The notes below the pieces were generated by a model. It made no database searches, was not told where the DNA came from, and saw only the letters and a list, made by a program, of their open reading frames with translations. This document shows positions 9,444 to 18,388 of a DNA stretch of 64,000 bases, in pieces. A program made the position numbers and the translations under genes. The DNA is taken from assembly GCF_003172915.1 (NCBI RefSeq), contig NZ_QGKU01000038.1, positions 1 through 64,000 of the forward strand, given 5' to 3'. This stretch comes from Meridianimarinicoccus roseus (GTDB lineage: Bacteria; Pseudomonadota; Alphaproteobacteria; Rhodobacterales; Rhodobacteraceae). Positions within the stretch are counted from its first letter, which is position 1. Each line of letters begins with the position of its first letter.

Positions 9444-10574
9444 CTACGTAAGGGATGTGGGTCCGGGCCGCAAGGGTATGCTGGGCGTGTCCGGGCCGCC
9501 TGCGATCCCGTCCCGCGCTGCGGCCCGGCTGCCGCGCACGTCCATCATCCAGCCGGTTGCAAGCGCGCCCAGCCACATGCAGCCAACCGCCACCCATGCA
9601 GTCAGCGCCAATACCGCACCGCCGGACACTCCGGCGCCCACAGCGCAGCCGCCGGCAAGCATCGCACCGAACCCCATCAGTACGGCGCCGATGAGGTAGC
9701 GTTCCATGCCGCTGCCCGCATCGAAGCGTTGCAGGCGGAATTCGCGGCGCGCCAGCGCCATCGCGGCCGAGCCCACGAAGACCCCCGGTACAAGCCCGAC
9801 GCTGAAGGACAGTGTCAGCGTGCGTTCGTTGATCAGGCCCATCAGCGTGTCTGTCGCGGGTCCAGTGAACGTCACCGAAGATACCGCCACAGGGTCGAAG
9901 GACAGTTGCGCGATGGCATGGGTGCCGGTCCATGCGGCGGCCACGGCGGCGCCAACCAGCGCTGCGGCCAGCAGGCGGGACCGCTCCAGTCCGCCGCGCA
10001 GCGCCGCCGCAATCCCTGCCAGCAGCATCGCAGCCGCCGCCCCAAGCACAGCCGGTCGGCTGATCCCGGTGATCGCCATAAGGTCCCGTGCAGCGCCGCC
10101 CGGCACGGTCCACAAGCCGAAAAGCGTCTCGCGTGCTGGGGCCAGTACACCGCGATAGGATGCCTGCGCGACGATGGTCAGCACCAGACCGGTGATCAGC
10201 GCGCGCATGTTGCCGGTGCCGGACAGAACCAGCAGGCGACTCGCGCAACCGCGCGCAAGGATCATGCCTGCGCCGAACATCAGCCCCCCGATGATCGCGC
10301 CCGACATGCTGCCGACCCCGGCGATCTGCCGGCTTTGCGCCGGATCGAACCACCCCATCAGCACCGCGCCCTGCGTCAGCAACAAAGCGGAGGCGAAAAC
10401 GATAAGCCAGATCCCGAGACGCGGTCCGACATGGCCCCTGCCCAACTCCACAGTCGCGGCCCGCAGGCAGAACCGCGAATGCTGCGCCGCCGCGCCGAAC
10501 AGGAGGCCGACCGCCAGACCCAGCGCGAACAGCGTTTCTGCATCGCCGAAACGGTCAAGGATGAACTCCAGCAC
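9444..10574 (-). CDS. YeeE/YedE family sulfur-compound transporter (SoxT-like)
   Basis: Polytopic inner-membrane protein of 376 residues in the YeeE/YedE (TsuA) family, which imports thiosulfate or related sulfur species. The family's conserved cysteines are visible in SRFCLRAA (about residue 36), ARGCASRLLVLSG (about 111) and AGGCAVGAGVSGG (about 307). They lie in short re-entrant motifs that pass the sulfur compound by hydrogen bonding. Members inside sox clusters are called SoxT. Here it lies at the downstream end of soxXYZABCDEF, after a DUF302 gene, in the same orientation. Moving sulfur intermediates into the cytoplasm is inferred from family and position. Confidence 0.85.
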   Translation of the reverse strand: MLEFILDRFGDAETLFALGLAVGLLFGAAAQHSRFCLRAATVELGRGHVGPRLGIWLIVFASALLLTQGAVLMGWFDPAQSRQIAGVGSMSGAIIGGLMFGAGMILARGCASRLLVLSGTGNMRALITGLVLTIVAQASYRGVLAPARETLFGLWTVPGGAARDLMAITGISRPAVLGAAAAMLLAGIAAALRGGLERSRLLAAALVGAAVAAAWTGTHAIAQLSFDPVAVSSVTFTGPATDTLMGLINERTLTLSFSVGLVPGVFVGSAAMALARREFRLQRFDAGSGMERYLIGAVLMGFGAMLAGGCAVGAGVSGGAVLALTAWVAVGCMWLGALATGWMMDVRGSRAAARDGIAGGPDTPSIPLRPGPTSLT

Positions 10575-10672
10575 GGCAACCCCCCGGCATCCGATTTGCG
10601 GTATCCTGCGCGCGGCGCAGCCGGGCAGGTATGATCTGCGTCAAGCCGAGCACCTGTACGGCGCGGGTGGGC

Positions 10673-11146
10673 CTAAAAGGCGGCGGCCTCGGCAACGATG
10701 GCGGAAAGCAGGTCCTGCACTTGTTGCATCGGGCCCTCTGGATAGGTCTTGTGCCCGATCAGCACCTCGCCGCCCGGCAGCTCGGCGACGAAGACGCCGT
10801 AGGGGCAGTGCGCAATGTTCATCGGGTCCGCTTCCATCACCGCGCGCGATGTGACGGCCGAGCAGAACAGGAACACGTCCGCTTCGGTGAACAGGTCCAC
10901 GTCGCTTCCGACGGCCTGCTTGGTGCGGGCCAGCATCTCGCCGACATGGCTGACATGGTCGATCACGAGGCCCTGGCCCACGATGGCGGTTTCCACGGCG
11001 AAGGCGGCATCGTCGAAGCTGCCGTCGAAGGGGGTCGTCACCACGCCGTCCTGAGCGGCGGCAGGCAGGGCAACGGCGGCGGCCAGAAGCCCGGCGGCGG
11101 GCAGGCGCAGGTGGCGGGGCATGTGGGAACGGGCAGGGCAGGTCAT
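10673..11146 (-). CDS. DUF302 domain protein, exported, in the sox cluster
   Basis: Exported protein of 157 residues with a signal peptide ending near PAAAQ (about residue 32). The rest is one DUF302 domain: VVTTPFDGSFDDAAFAVETAIVGQG near the start, followed by SHVGEMLARTK and a Cys-containing segment IAHCPYGVFV. Biochemical function is unknown; the fold belongs to small domains often seen next to sulfur-oxidation genes. The start at 11146 has AAGGAC upstream; a second ATG seven codons in is possible. It lies between soxF and the soxT-like gene, so a role in periplasmic sulfur handling is plausible but inferred. Confidence 0.75.
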   Translation of the reverse strand: MTCPARSHMPRHLRLPAAGLLAAAVALPAAAQDGVVTTPFDGSFDDAAFAVETAIVGQGLVIDHVSHVGEMLARTKQAVGSDVDLFTEADVFLFCSAVTSRAVMEADPMNIAHCPYGVFVAELPGGEVLIGHKTYPEGPMQQVQDLLSAIVAEAAAF

Positions 11147-11212
11147 GGTGTCCTTCGCTCGGTTGCGGGCCGCCCCCGTGTCGAGGGGCGGCCGGTCGGG
11201 TCGGTGGCAGGA

Positions 11213-12475
11213 TCAGCCGAACATGTCGGCTGCGATGGCGTCATACCAGCCAAGGCTTTCGCGGTAGGTTGCGGCGCGCAGGTCGGCGGTTTCTCCGGTC
11301 TGGCTGATGAAGCTGTCCACCGAGGCGATCTTCTCGTCTGTGGCGGTGTAGCTTGCGCCGACCTTCACGCCATTGTCGGTGTCGATCAGCGACCAGCACG
11401 TGTTGGAGAACTTGGCGGGGAACACCCGGCTGCCGGTCAGCGCGCCGCGCACCGCCATCGCCGCAACCTTGGCCTGGCTGTTGGCGGCGAAGCCGGATTT
11501 TGGCATGTCACCTTGCGCGGCCGCATCGCCGAGGATGTGGATGTTCTCGTCCATGCGGCTTTGCATCGTCGCCGGCACCACCGGTGCCCAGTTCCCTTCG
11601 GTCAGCGCGGCGGCATGAACGATGTGCCCGGCCTTCATCGCCGGGATGACGTTGCAGGCATCGGCCTTCACCACTTCGCCGTCGATCACGACCTCCATCG
11701 TCTCGGGGCGCACCTCCACGTCTGCGCCGCCGAAATCGGGGCCGATCCTGTCCACCATGCCGGGATAGTTGTCGTTCCAGCCTTCCTGGAACAGCGCCAT
11801 CTTCGAGAACTTCTCCTTCGGATCGGCGATCAGGATCTTGGCGGTCGGATTGTGCTCGCGCAGGTAGTGGGCGATCATCGACACCCTTTCATAGGGGCCG
11901 GGCGGGCAGCGGTAGGGGTTCGGGGGGGCCACCATCACGAAGGTGCCGCCTTCCGGCATTGCGGCGACACGCGCCTTCAGCAGTTCGGTCTGCGAGCCGC
12001 CCTTGTAGGCGTGCGGCATCGCGTTCTGCGCGGCCAGCGACCAGCCCGGCACAGCGCCATCGACGAAATCGATGCCGGGCGCGACGATCAGCCGATCGTA
12101 AGGCACCGCGCCGCCACCGGCGAGCGCGACGGTGCGCGCGTCTCGGTCGATGCCGGTCGCCCAGTCATGCACCACGTTGATGCCGTGATCCGATGCAAGC
12201 CGCCCGTAGGAATGCGCCAGCGAGTCGATTTCCCGGAACCCGCCAAGATAGAGGTTCGAGAAGAAACAGGTGTAGTAGCTGCGCGTTGGTTCTATCAGTG
12301 TGACGTCGATCGCGCCATCGCTGTCCTTTGCGATGTAGCGCGCGGCGGTTGCGCCGCCCGCGCCGCCGCCGATCACGACGACGCGGGGTCGGCCCTGCGC
12401 GCGCAGCATCGGGGCCGCCATTGCGGCCGCCACGGCGGCGCCGCTGGCAAGGATCTTGCGTCTGGTCAATGGCAT
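11213..12475 (-). CDS. soxF: SoxF, FAD-containing sulfide dehydrogenase flavoprotein
   Basis: Flavoprotein of 420 residues homologous to the flavin subunit of flavocytochrome c sulfide dehydrogenase. A Tat-type leader (LTRRKILASGAAV) is followed by the FAD-binding dinucleotide fold VVVIGGGAGGATAARYI. Redox-active Cys candidates occur in SYYTCFFSN and PNPYRCPPGP; the C-terminal domain carries NTCWSLID. It exports as a folded protein and oxidises sulfide together with a cytochrome partner, here probably SoxE. The ATG at 12475 follows GGGAGGA. It is the last of the sox structural genes before the DUF302 and soxT-like genes. Confidence 0.93.
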   Translation of the reverse strand: MPLTRRKILASGAAVAAAMAAPMLRAQGRPRVVVIGGGAGGATAARYIAKDSDGAIDVTLIEPTRSYYTCFFSNLYLGGFREIDSLAHSYGRLASDHGINVVHDWATGIDRDARTVALAGGGAVPYDRLIVAPGIDFVDGAVPGWSLAAQNAMPHAYKGGSQTELLKARVAAMPEGGTFVMVAPPNPYRCPPGPYERVSMIAHYLREHNPTAKILIADPKEKFSKMALFQEGWNDNYPGMVDRIGPDFGGADVEVRPETMEVVIDGEVVKADACNVIPAMKAGHIVHAAALTEGNWAPVVPATMQSRMDENIHILGDAAAQGDMPKSGFAANSQAKVAAMAVRGALTGSRVFPAKFSNTCWSLIDTDNGVKVGASYTATDEKIASVDSFISQTGETADLRAATYRESLGWYDAIAADMFG

Positions 12476-12507
12476 GGTGTTTCCTCCCAAAAACACCTGC
12501 GCCCGGG

Positions 12508-13257
12508 TCAGTCCGGGGTCAGGGATCCGAAATAGGCGGCCAGTGCGGCGATCTCTTCGTCGCTGAGCCGGGCCGCGATCATCTGCATCGCCGGGTGCGG
12601 ACGCAGCCGTTCCTTGTAGGCGTGCAGGGCGATGACGAAGTCTTCTTCGGGCCAGCGCGTAATGGACGGGATGCCGGTGTCTGCCCCTTGCGCGCTGTGG
12701 CAGGTGATGCATTCACCCGACAGGTATTCACCGTAGTCCGGATCGCCCTGGATGGCGAGGATCGCCGGGTCGAGGTCGTGGCCTGCATCCGACGCGGTCG
12801 GTGGACTTTCCGGAATGTCCGAGGGGCGTGCCGAATAGGTGCGCAGGAAGGCCAAGACGTCGGCCCGGTCGCCGGGATCGGCCATGCCGCGATAGCTCAT
12901 TCGCGTGCGTGAAACCAGAGCGCGCGGGTTCTCCAGGTAGGCGTCGAGCGTCCGGTAGCCCCAGATCAGACCGTCCGCGCCCATCCGGTCCATCGCGTCG
13001 GAATAGGCGAAACCCGGCACGCTGCCCGCGCGGCGGTCGAACACGCCGTTCAGGTGCGGGCCGACCCGGTTCACCGCGCCGACGCCGACCTGATGACAGC
13101 CGCTGCACTGGCCGAACAGCTCGGCGCCGCGCGCGGCGTCGCCGCCCGCAAGCGCGGCCTCGGTACCGGTGTCGGCGGCCGCGCCGGAGGCTTGCGTCGC
13201 CGCAAGCCCGCCGAGCCACGCTGCGAGAAGCGCCGCGCGCAGAGGCCGACGGGACAT
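12508..13257 (-). CDS. soxE: SoxE, diheme c-type cytochrome
   Basis: Periplasmic diheme cytochrome c of about 249 residues with two haem-binding motifs, CSGCH in the N-terminal half and CITCH in the C-terminal half, after a signal peptide (AAWLGGLAATQASG). Distal methionine candidates follow each motif. In Paracoccus, SoxE pairs with SoxF. The start is ambiguous. The annotated ATG at 13257 has no good ribosome-binding site. An in-frame TTG at 13293 sits 8 bases after AAGGAG and would add 12 residues ahead of the signal peptide. I kept the ATG but consider the TTG equally likely. Confidence 0.9.
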   Translation of the reverse strand: MSRRPLRAALLAAWLGGLAATQASGAAADTGTEAALAGGDAARGAELFGQCSGCHQVGVGAVNRVGPHLNGVFDRRAGSVPGFAYSDAMDRMGADGLIWGYRTLDAYLENPRALVSRTRMSYRGMADPGDRADVLAFLRTYSARPSDIPESPPTASDAGHDLDPAILAIQGDPDYGEYLSGECITCHSAQGADTGIPSITRWPEEDFVIALHAYKERLRPHPAMQMIAARLSDEEIAALAAYFGSLTPD

Positions 13258-13412
13258 TTCCGGACGGGGCGTGGCGGTGCGCGAAACGGGCAAGCGCGAG
13301 GCTCCTTCGTAATGTCGGGACCGGCGGGGGCCGGGCCGATGTCGGGCCGGACAAGGGGAGGTATTGTCCGGCCCTGCCTGGCCCGCGTCAAAGAATACGG
13401 GCCAGATCGTCG

Positions 13413-14093
13413 TCAGTCGATACCGCCGCCAGCTTCGCCGTCTTCGGGGGTAACGTCCAGCACCACGGCGCGCGCGGTGATCTCGACGCTGTCCTTGCAG
13501 TCGCTCATGCAGGGTTCTGCGCTGAACTGCGGCACTTCGGTCTCGGCTCGGTCGTCCATGAAGAAATTTGGCGCGTTGGGCATCTCGATCTCGGCGAAGT
13601 TCTCGTGCGTGAGCACGAAATCGTCTTCCACGAGGTAGTTGGAATAGAGCAGGTATGCGGTGATCGCGTAGATATCGTCGGGGCTGAGCGATTGGGAATA
13701 GCCGAAGGGCATAGCGCGATTGACGTAGTCGTAGACCGTCGACAGGTACGGCCAGTAGGAGCCGATGGTCTTGACCGGCCGGTCGTTGGCCAGCGTGCCC
13801 TCGCCGCCCGCCAGCACCGGCCAGCGGTCTATGCCTTCGGCGAAATCGCCGTGGCAATGGGCGCAGTTGTAGCTCCAGACTTCCTCGCCGTCCTCGACGC
13901 TGCCCGATCCTTCGGGAAGGCCCTTGCCGTCGGGGCGGACGTCTATGTCCCACAGCGCGACTTCCTCGGGGCTGGCCTCGCGGCCTAGCCCGAAGCCGCC
14001 GTCGCGGCCTTGCGCCGGTTCGTCTGCGAACGCGGCGGGCGCGATCAGGGCCGCGGCCAGAAGCGCCGCCGCAGCGTCAGGAAATCTCGACAT
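13413..14093 (-). CDS. soxD: SoxD, cytochrome subunit of sulfane dehydrogenase, single-haem form
   Basis: Cytochrome partner of SoxC in the sulfane dehydrogenase that removes six electrons from sulfur bound to SoxY. A signal peptide (LLAAALIAPAAFA) is followed by a region resembling the N-terminal part of SoxD and one haem motif, CAHCH. The protein is only 226 residues. Paracoccus-type SoxD is much longer (about 380 residues from memory) and has a second C-terminal cytochrome domain. Here that domain is absent: the only other cysteine cluster, CMSDC, is not a haem motif, and a stop follows. The gene overlaps the end of soxC by 17 bases, so the two are co-translated. Confidence 0.9.
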   Translation of the reverse strand: MSRFPDAAAALLAAALIAPAAFADEPAQGRDGGFGLGREASPEEVALWDIDVRPDGKGLPEGSGSVEDGEEVWSYNCAHCHGDFAEGIDRWPVLAGGEGTLANDRPVKTIGSYWPYLSTVYDYVNRAMPFGYSQSLSPDDIYAITAYLLYSNYLVEDDFVLTHENFAEIEMPNAPNFFMDDRAETEVPQFSAEPCMSDCKDSVEITARAVVLDVTPEDGEAGGGID

Positions 14094-15348
14094 TTTCGGC
14101 CTCTCCGGTCTTGCTGACATGCCAGGTCTGGATGCCGTTGTTGTGGTAGATCGAATTGGTGCCGCGCACCGCGCGCAGCTGGTCCTTGGTCGGCTGCACG
14201 TAACCGGTGCTGTCATGCGCACGGCTTTGCAGCAGCAGGGGCTGCCCGTTCCAGTCGAATTCGAAATAGAAGCGGTGCAGCGACTTTGTCAGCGACGGGC
14301 CGGACATGCGCGCCTTGTGCCAGTTCTTTCCGCCATCGAGGGTGACATCCACCCGCGGGATCGTACCGCGGCCGGACCATGCCAGCCCGGTCAGCACGGT
14401 CGGCCCCGGCCCGTGGGTCAGCGGCGCCTGAGGGCTGGGATTGGTGATGACCGACTTCGCGTCCATTTCCCAGGTGAAACGGCGCGCGCTGCCGTCGGCC
14501 AGAAGGTCGGTGTACTTGCTGGTTTCCTCCCGGTGGTGCCAGGGCTGGTCGCCGACCTCCAGCCGCCGCAGCCATTTCACCCACATGTTGCCTTCCCAAC
14601 CCGGCACGACCAGCCGCAGCGGATAGCCCTGTTCGACGCGCAGCGCCTCGCCGTTCATCTTGAAGGCGACAAGGCAGTCGTCCAGCGCCTTTTCCATCGG
14701 GATCGACCGCGTCATGCCGGACGCGTCCGCGCCTTCGGCCAGCAGCCATTTTCCTGCGGTCTGCACGCCCGCCTCGGCCAGCAGCAGCCGCAGTGGGATG
14801 CCGGTATACATGACGTTGTGGATCATGCCGTGCGTGAACTGGCAGCCGTTCAACTGCGCGCCGCGCCACTCCATGCCGGAATTGGCGGCGCATTCCAGGA
14901 AATAGACATGGTTCTCGCGCGGGAAGCGCAGCAGGTCCTCCATGGTGAAGACAAGTTCTCGGTCCACCAGCCCGTTGATCATCAGACGGTGCAAGGCCGG
15001 GTCCACATGCGCGGCGCCCGCGTGGTGGCGTTCGAAGCACAGCCCGTTCGGCGTGATGATCCCGTCGAGTTCATGCAGCGGCGTGAAGTTGATCGAACTG
15101 ATCGGATCGGCGGTCAGCCAGTAGACCGTCTTGCGCTGCACATGCGCCTCGAATTCCGAGGGCATACCATAGGGCGCGGCATCAACCGGATCGCCCAGTT
15201 CCTGCATCCACGGCTGTAACTCGGCGAAGGCCGGATCTCCCGACGCCCGTGCGGCCCCGCCGCCCGCAGCCGCGCCGACCCCCGCCGCTGCAGCGCCGCG
15301 CAGGAACGACCTGCGTGTCGGCTTCATGCCCTTGAAAATGTCTGTCAT
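14077..15348 (-). CDS. soxC: SoxC, molybdenum subunit of sulfane dehydrogenase
   Basis: Molybdopterin-containing subunit of the SoxCD sulfane dehydrogenase, 423 residues, in the sulfite oxidase family. A Tat leader is visible (MKPTRRSFLRGAAAAG). The molybdenum-ligand Cys lies in YFLECAANSG, followed by the GVPL-like GIPLRLLL and by VPGWEGNMWVKWL. A C-terminal Mo-co dimerisation domain covers about 290-410. The start at 15348 has AAAGGAGG upstream; a second in-frame ATG seven codons later is less well placed. It acts in the periplasm on SoxYZ-bound sulfur. The 3' end overlaps soxD. Confidence 0.97.
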   Translation of the reverse strand: MTDIFKGMKPTRRSFLRGAAAAGVGAAAGGGAARASGDPAFAELQPWMQELGDPVDAAPYGMPSEFEAHVQRKTVYWLTADPISSINFTPLHELDGIITPNGLCFERHHAGAAHVDPALHRLMINGLVDRELVFTMEDLLRFPRENHVYFLECAANSGMEWRGAQLNGCQFTHGMIHNVMYTGIPLRLLLAEAGVQTAGKWLLAEGADASGMTRSIPMEKALDDCLVAFKMNGEALRVEQGYPLRLVVPGWEGNMWVKWLRRLEVGDQPWHHREETSKYTDLLADGSARRFTWEMDAKSVITNPSPQAPLTHGPGPTVLTGLAWSGRGTIPRVDVTLDGGKNWHKARMSGPSLTKSLHRFYFEFDWNGQPLLLQSRAHDSTGYVQPTKDQLRAVRGTNSIYHNNGIQTWHVSKTGEAENVEIS

Positions 15349-15378
15349 GGAATTTGCCTCCTTTGCCGGTGGGCGCGC

Positions 15379-17076
15379 TCAGGCGCCGGTCACCTTGACG
15401 CTGGTGTTCGGGGTCAGGCGGATGGTGCCCTGGTTGCGGACGTGATCCTCGACCACGTCCCAGATCTGCGGCCCTTCCGTGCCTTCGTTCACGCTGGCCC
15501 AGCCCGCGACGACATAGGTCTTCTCCGGCTCGATCGGCGCGCCGGTGCTGAGCAGGGTCATGTCGGTGATGCGCGAGCCCATCGGCTTGCTCACATCGAT
15601 CCGGTAGCCCATGCCGCCGACACGCACCATGTCGCCGCCCTGCTGGTAATAGGGGTCCGGGTTGAACAGGTTGTCGCCCACGTCTTCCATGATCGTATGG
15701 ATGAACTCCCCGGTCATCTCGGTGCGGTAGGCCTTGCCATAAGTCATCGAGGTTACGTTGAAGATGTCCTCGCGGGTGATATCCTGGCCGGGCAGGACCG
15801 ACGGTCCCCACCGCACGCCGGGCGACATGGCGATGTCCGCCTCGCGCTGGGTGATGAGCGCATCGCAGATCAGGTCGTCCCATGTCCCGTTGAAGTTGCC
15901 GCGCCGGTAAAGCAGGCTTTCGGTGCGGCCGATGACTTCCGACAACTGGTCCTCGAACGGGGCGCGCCCGGCATCGATGGCGGCCGCGACCTGCGGGTCT
16001 GGCGCTATCACGTCCGAGAAGATCGGGATCAGCTTGTGCCGGAATCCCATCATCCGCCCGTCGCGCACGTCGAGATCCACCCGGCTGATGAACTTGCCGT
16101 TCGACCCGGAGGCGACAACGATCGTCTCGCCCACCAGCACCGGTTCGGGCAACGCGTCGTGGGTGTGGCCGGACAGTATCACGTCGATGCCGGAAACCCG
16201 GCTCGCCATCTTGCGATCCACGTCGAAGCCGTTATGCGACAGGCAAACGACAAGGTCGGCCCCGGCGGCGCGCACTTCGTCCACCATTTCCTGCATCCGC
16301 TCGTCACGGATGCCGAAGCTGTATTCGGGGAACATCCAGCCCGGGTTCGCGATGGGCATATAGGGGAAGGCCTGCCCGATCACGGCGATCAGCGCGCCGC
16401 CGCGTTCGAACATCTGGTAGGGCTGGAAATCCTCGGCCGGCTCGTCCCATTCGGCGTCGAAGATGTTCTGGCCGAGCGCGGGGAAGGGCAGCCCGCCGAC
16501 GATGTCGCGCACTCGGTCCGACCCCAGTGTGAATTCCCAGTGGAAGGTCATGGCGTCGGGCTTGAGCAGATTCATGGCGTCCACAACATCCTGCCCCTGG
16601 GTGTGATAGCAGGTGTAGGAGCCGTGCCATGTATCGCCGCCATCCAGCAAAAGCGCGTCGGGGCGCGCGGCCCGGATCGCGTTGATGACGGTCGCGCAGC
16701 GGTCCAGTCCGCCGACCCGCCCATAGGCTTGCGCAAGCGCCGTGAAATCGTTGTATGTCAGCGCATAGTGGCTCGGGCTTCCATCCGCGATGCCGTACAG
16801 CTTGCGAAAATCTGCGCCGGTGATGTGCGGCACCTTGCCGGCGGCCGCGCCCACGCCGAGATTGATCTCGGGTTCGCGGAAATAGATCGGCTTCAGTTGC
16901 GCGTGCAGGTCGGTGATGTGGATCAGCGTCACATTGCCGAACGTGTCGAAGTCCAGAAGCTGGTCCTGTGTCAGCGCCTGCTGCGCGGCAAGCCGCGCCC
17001 AGTTGCCGAAACCGGATGCCCCGACAAGGGCGGAGGCCGCCATGGTGGTCTGAAGAAAGTCGCGGCGGGAAATCAT
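15379..17076 (-). CDS. soxB: SoxB, thiosulfohydrolase
   Basis: Periplasmic dimanganese hydrolase of 565 residues that releases sulfate from the SoxYZ-bound thiosulfonate. It belongs to the 5'-nucleotidase/metallophosphoesterase family. Metal-binding blocks are visible in order: DLHAQ, LLDGGDTWHGS, CLSHNGFDVD and LSGHTHDALPEP. A Tat leader (MISRRDFLQTTMAASAL) begins the protein. I placed the start at the ATG of MISRRDF (17076). An in-frame TTG at 17106 has its own GGGAGG and would add ten residues. It lies between soxA and soxC in the conserved order. Confidence 0.97.
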   Translation of the reverse strand: MISRRDFLQTTMAASALVGASGFGNWARLAAQQALTQDQLLDFDTFGNVTLIHITDLHAQLKPIYFREPEINLGVGAAAGKVPHITGADFRKLYGIADGSPSHYALTYNDFTALAQAYGRVGGLDRCATVINAIRAARPDALLLDGGDTWHGSYTCYHTQGQDVVDAMNLLKPDAMTFHWEFTLGSDRVRDIVGGLPFPALGQNIFDAEWDEPAEDFQPYQMFERGGALIAVIGQAFPYMPIANPGWMFPEYSFGIRDERMQEMVDEVRAAGADLVVCLSHNGFDVDRKMASRVSGIDVILSGHTHDALPEPVLVGETIVVASGSNGKFISRVDLDVRDGRMMGFRHKLIPIFSDVIAPDPQVAAAIDAGRAPFEDQLSEVIGRTESLLYRRGNFNGTWDDLICDALITQREADIAMSPGVRWGPSVLPGQDITREDIFNVTSMTYGKAYRTEMTGEFIHTIMEDVGDNLFNPDPYYQQGGDMVRVGGMGYRIDVSKPMGSRITDMTLLSTGAPIEPEKTYVVAGWASVNEGTEGPQIWDVVEDHVRNQGTIRLTPNTSVKVTGA

Positions 17077-17162
17077 GCGCGGGTCACTCCGAAGGGTAGG
17101 GGTCAACGGTCCCCTCCCGCCGGAGCGGAAGGGGGTAAGCCGGGTCGGCTAGATCGGTGCGG

Positions 17163-18014
17163 TCAGTTGCGGACCGACGGGCCCTCGACCGAAAGGCCGT
17201 TTCCACGCGATGCGACGTAGAGTTCCAGCGCCACGAACTCCGGGCTGCCGGGGCTGAACGTCTCGGCACGCGTGTCTCGCACGCAGCCCTTGAAGCGGCC
17301 GTGCACTGTATTCAGCTTGGCGTTCTTCAGCCGGTAGGTCGGAAACCCGTTGATCTGGCCCTGACTCAGATGGTCTGCCCGGATCATGTTGTCGTAGTTG
17401 TCCTCGTGGCAATTCGCGCAGGACAACTCGAGCTGGCCGTACCGGGTATAGTAGATCTCCTTGCCCTTTTCCCAGGTCTCGGAGACAGGGCCGTCGATCG
17501 CCACATTCACCGGCATCCCGCGCGATTGGACGGAGATCAGCGCCTCCATCGCGGCCATCGGGTTGCTGTCGTACTTGTAGGGATTCGCCCCCATCTGGTT
17601 CTCGCGGCAGTCGTTGATCTGCATCGCTAGCGTGCGGACCTCGCCCGCAGTCTCGTTCCATTTCGGATAGACGGCGCGCACCCCCTGCATGGAGCTTTCC
17701 ACATCCTCGTGGCAGCTTGCGCAGGATTTGCCCTCGCTGCCCTCGGCGGTGTTCCAGGTGTCGATCGCCTGGTCCACGAAGATCATGCCCGGATTGTCGA
17801 AGTCATCCATCTGCAGGACCTGCGTCTCTTCGGTGCGGAACGTCCAGCCCGACCGGATTTCGTCGAACGGGACATGATCGGGCGCCGCGGTGCGGGTGAC
17901 CATCTCGATCTCGCCGTTCACGATCAGCGTGGCGTTCTCGTCGGACCAAGCGCCGCTCGCGGTGCCCAGAAGGGCCGCCGTCGCCAGCGCGGTGGTCAGG
18001 TTCAGCTTTGCCAT
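17163..18014 (-). CDS. soxA: SoxA, diheme subunit of SoxAX L-cysteine S-thiosulfotransferase
   Basis: Periplasmic c-type cytochrome, 283 residues, which with SoxX couples thiosulfate to the SoxY cysteine. A signal peptide ends near ASGAWS. Two haem motifs are present, CASCH (about residue 98) and CANCH (about 200), so this is the diheme SoxA type. The active-site cysteine that becomes the persulfide ligand lies in FKGCVRDTRAE. It sits between soxZ and soxB, in the standard Paracoccus order. Confidence 0.97.
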   Translation of the reverse strand: MAKLNLTTALATAALLGTASGAWSDENATLIVNGEIEMVTRTAAPDHVPFDEIRSGWTFRTEETQVLQMDDFDNPGMIFVDQAIDTWNTAEGSEGKSCASCHEDVESSMQGVRAVYPKWNETAGEVRTLAMQINDCRENQMGANPYKYDSNPMAAMEALISVQSRGMPVNVAIDGPVSETWEKGKEIYYTRYGQLELSCANCHEDNYDNMIRADHLSQGQINGFPTYRLKNAKLNTVHGRFKGCVRDTRAETFSPGSPEFVALELYVASRGNGLSVEGPSVRN

Positions 18015-18040
18015 AGAATTCCTCCCTAGATTCTGATCGC

Positions 18041-18370
18041 TCAGCCGATCTCGATCGCCTTGGTCTCGGTGTAGACGGACCCGTCGTCGTCGTACCAGGT
18101 GAACACGAACTCGCCCGCCTCGGGCACCACGGCCTCGAACTCGATGAACGGGTTGGTCGAGATCGCGGGTTCCAGCGTGACGTCGATCACGTTCTCTCCG
18201 TTGAACGCGCAGGTGAAGCGGTTGATGATCGACCGCGGGATCGGGTTGCCGTCGCTGTCCTTGCGCTGGCCGCTTTCCATCGGGTGGCTGATGAGCGTCT
18301 TGAGCAGGACACTTTCGCCCGCCGAAGCGGAGCGCGGGACCTTGACGCGGGGTTTGACGTTGTCTGCCAT
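18041..18370 (-). CDS. soxZ: SoxZ, sulfur-carrier complex subunit
   Basis: SoxZ, 109 residues, forms the SoxYZ heterodimer that carries sulfur intermediates through the cycle. It has an immunoglobulin-like fold with conserved VKVPRSASAGE near the N-terminus, LISHPMESGQRKD in the middle and FTWYDDDGSVY near the end. It has no signal peptide of its own and is expected to be carried across the membrane with SoxY, which has a Tat leader. It lies directly downstream of soxY. Confidence 0.97.
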   Translation of the reverse strand: MADNVKPRVKVPRSASAGESVLLKTLISHPMESGQRKDSDGNPIPRSIINRFTCAFNGENVIDVTLEPAISTNPFIEFEAVVPEAGEFVFTWYDDDGSVYTETKAIEIG

Positions 18371-18388
18371 TTGTCTGTTCTCCTCGTC

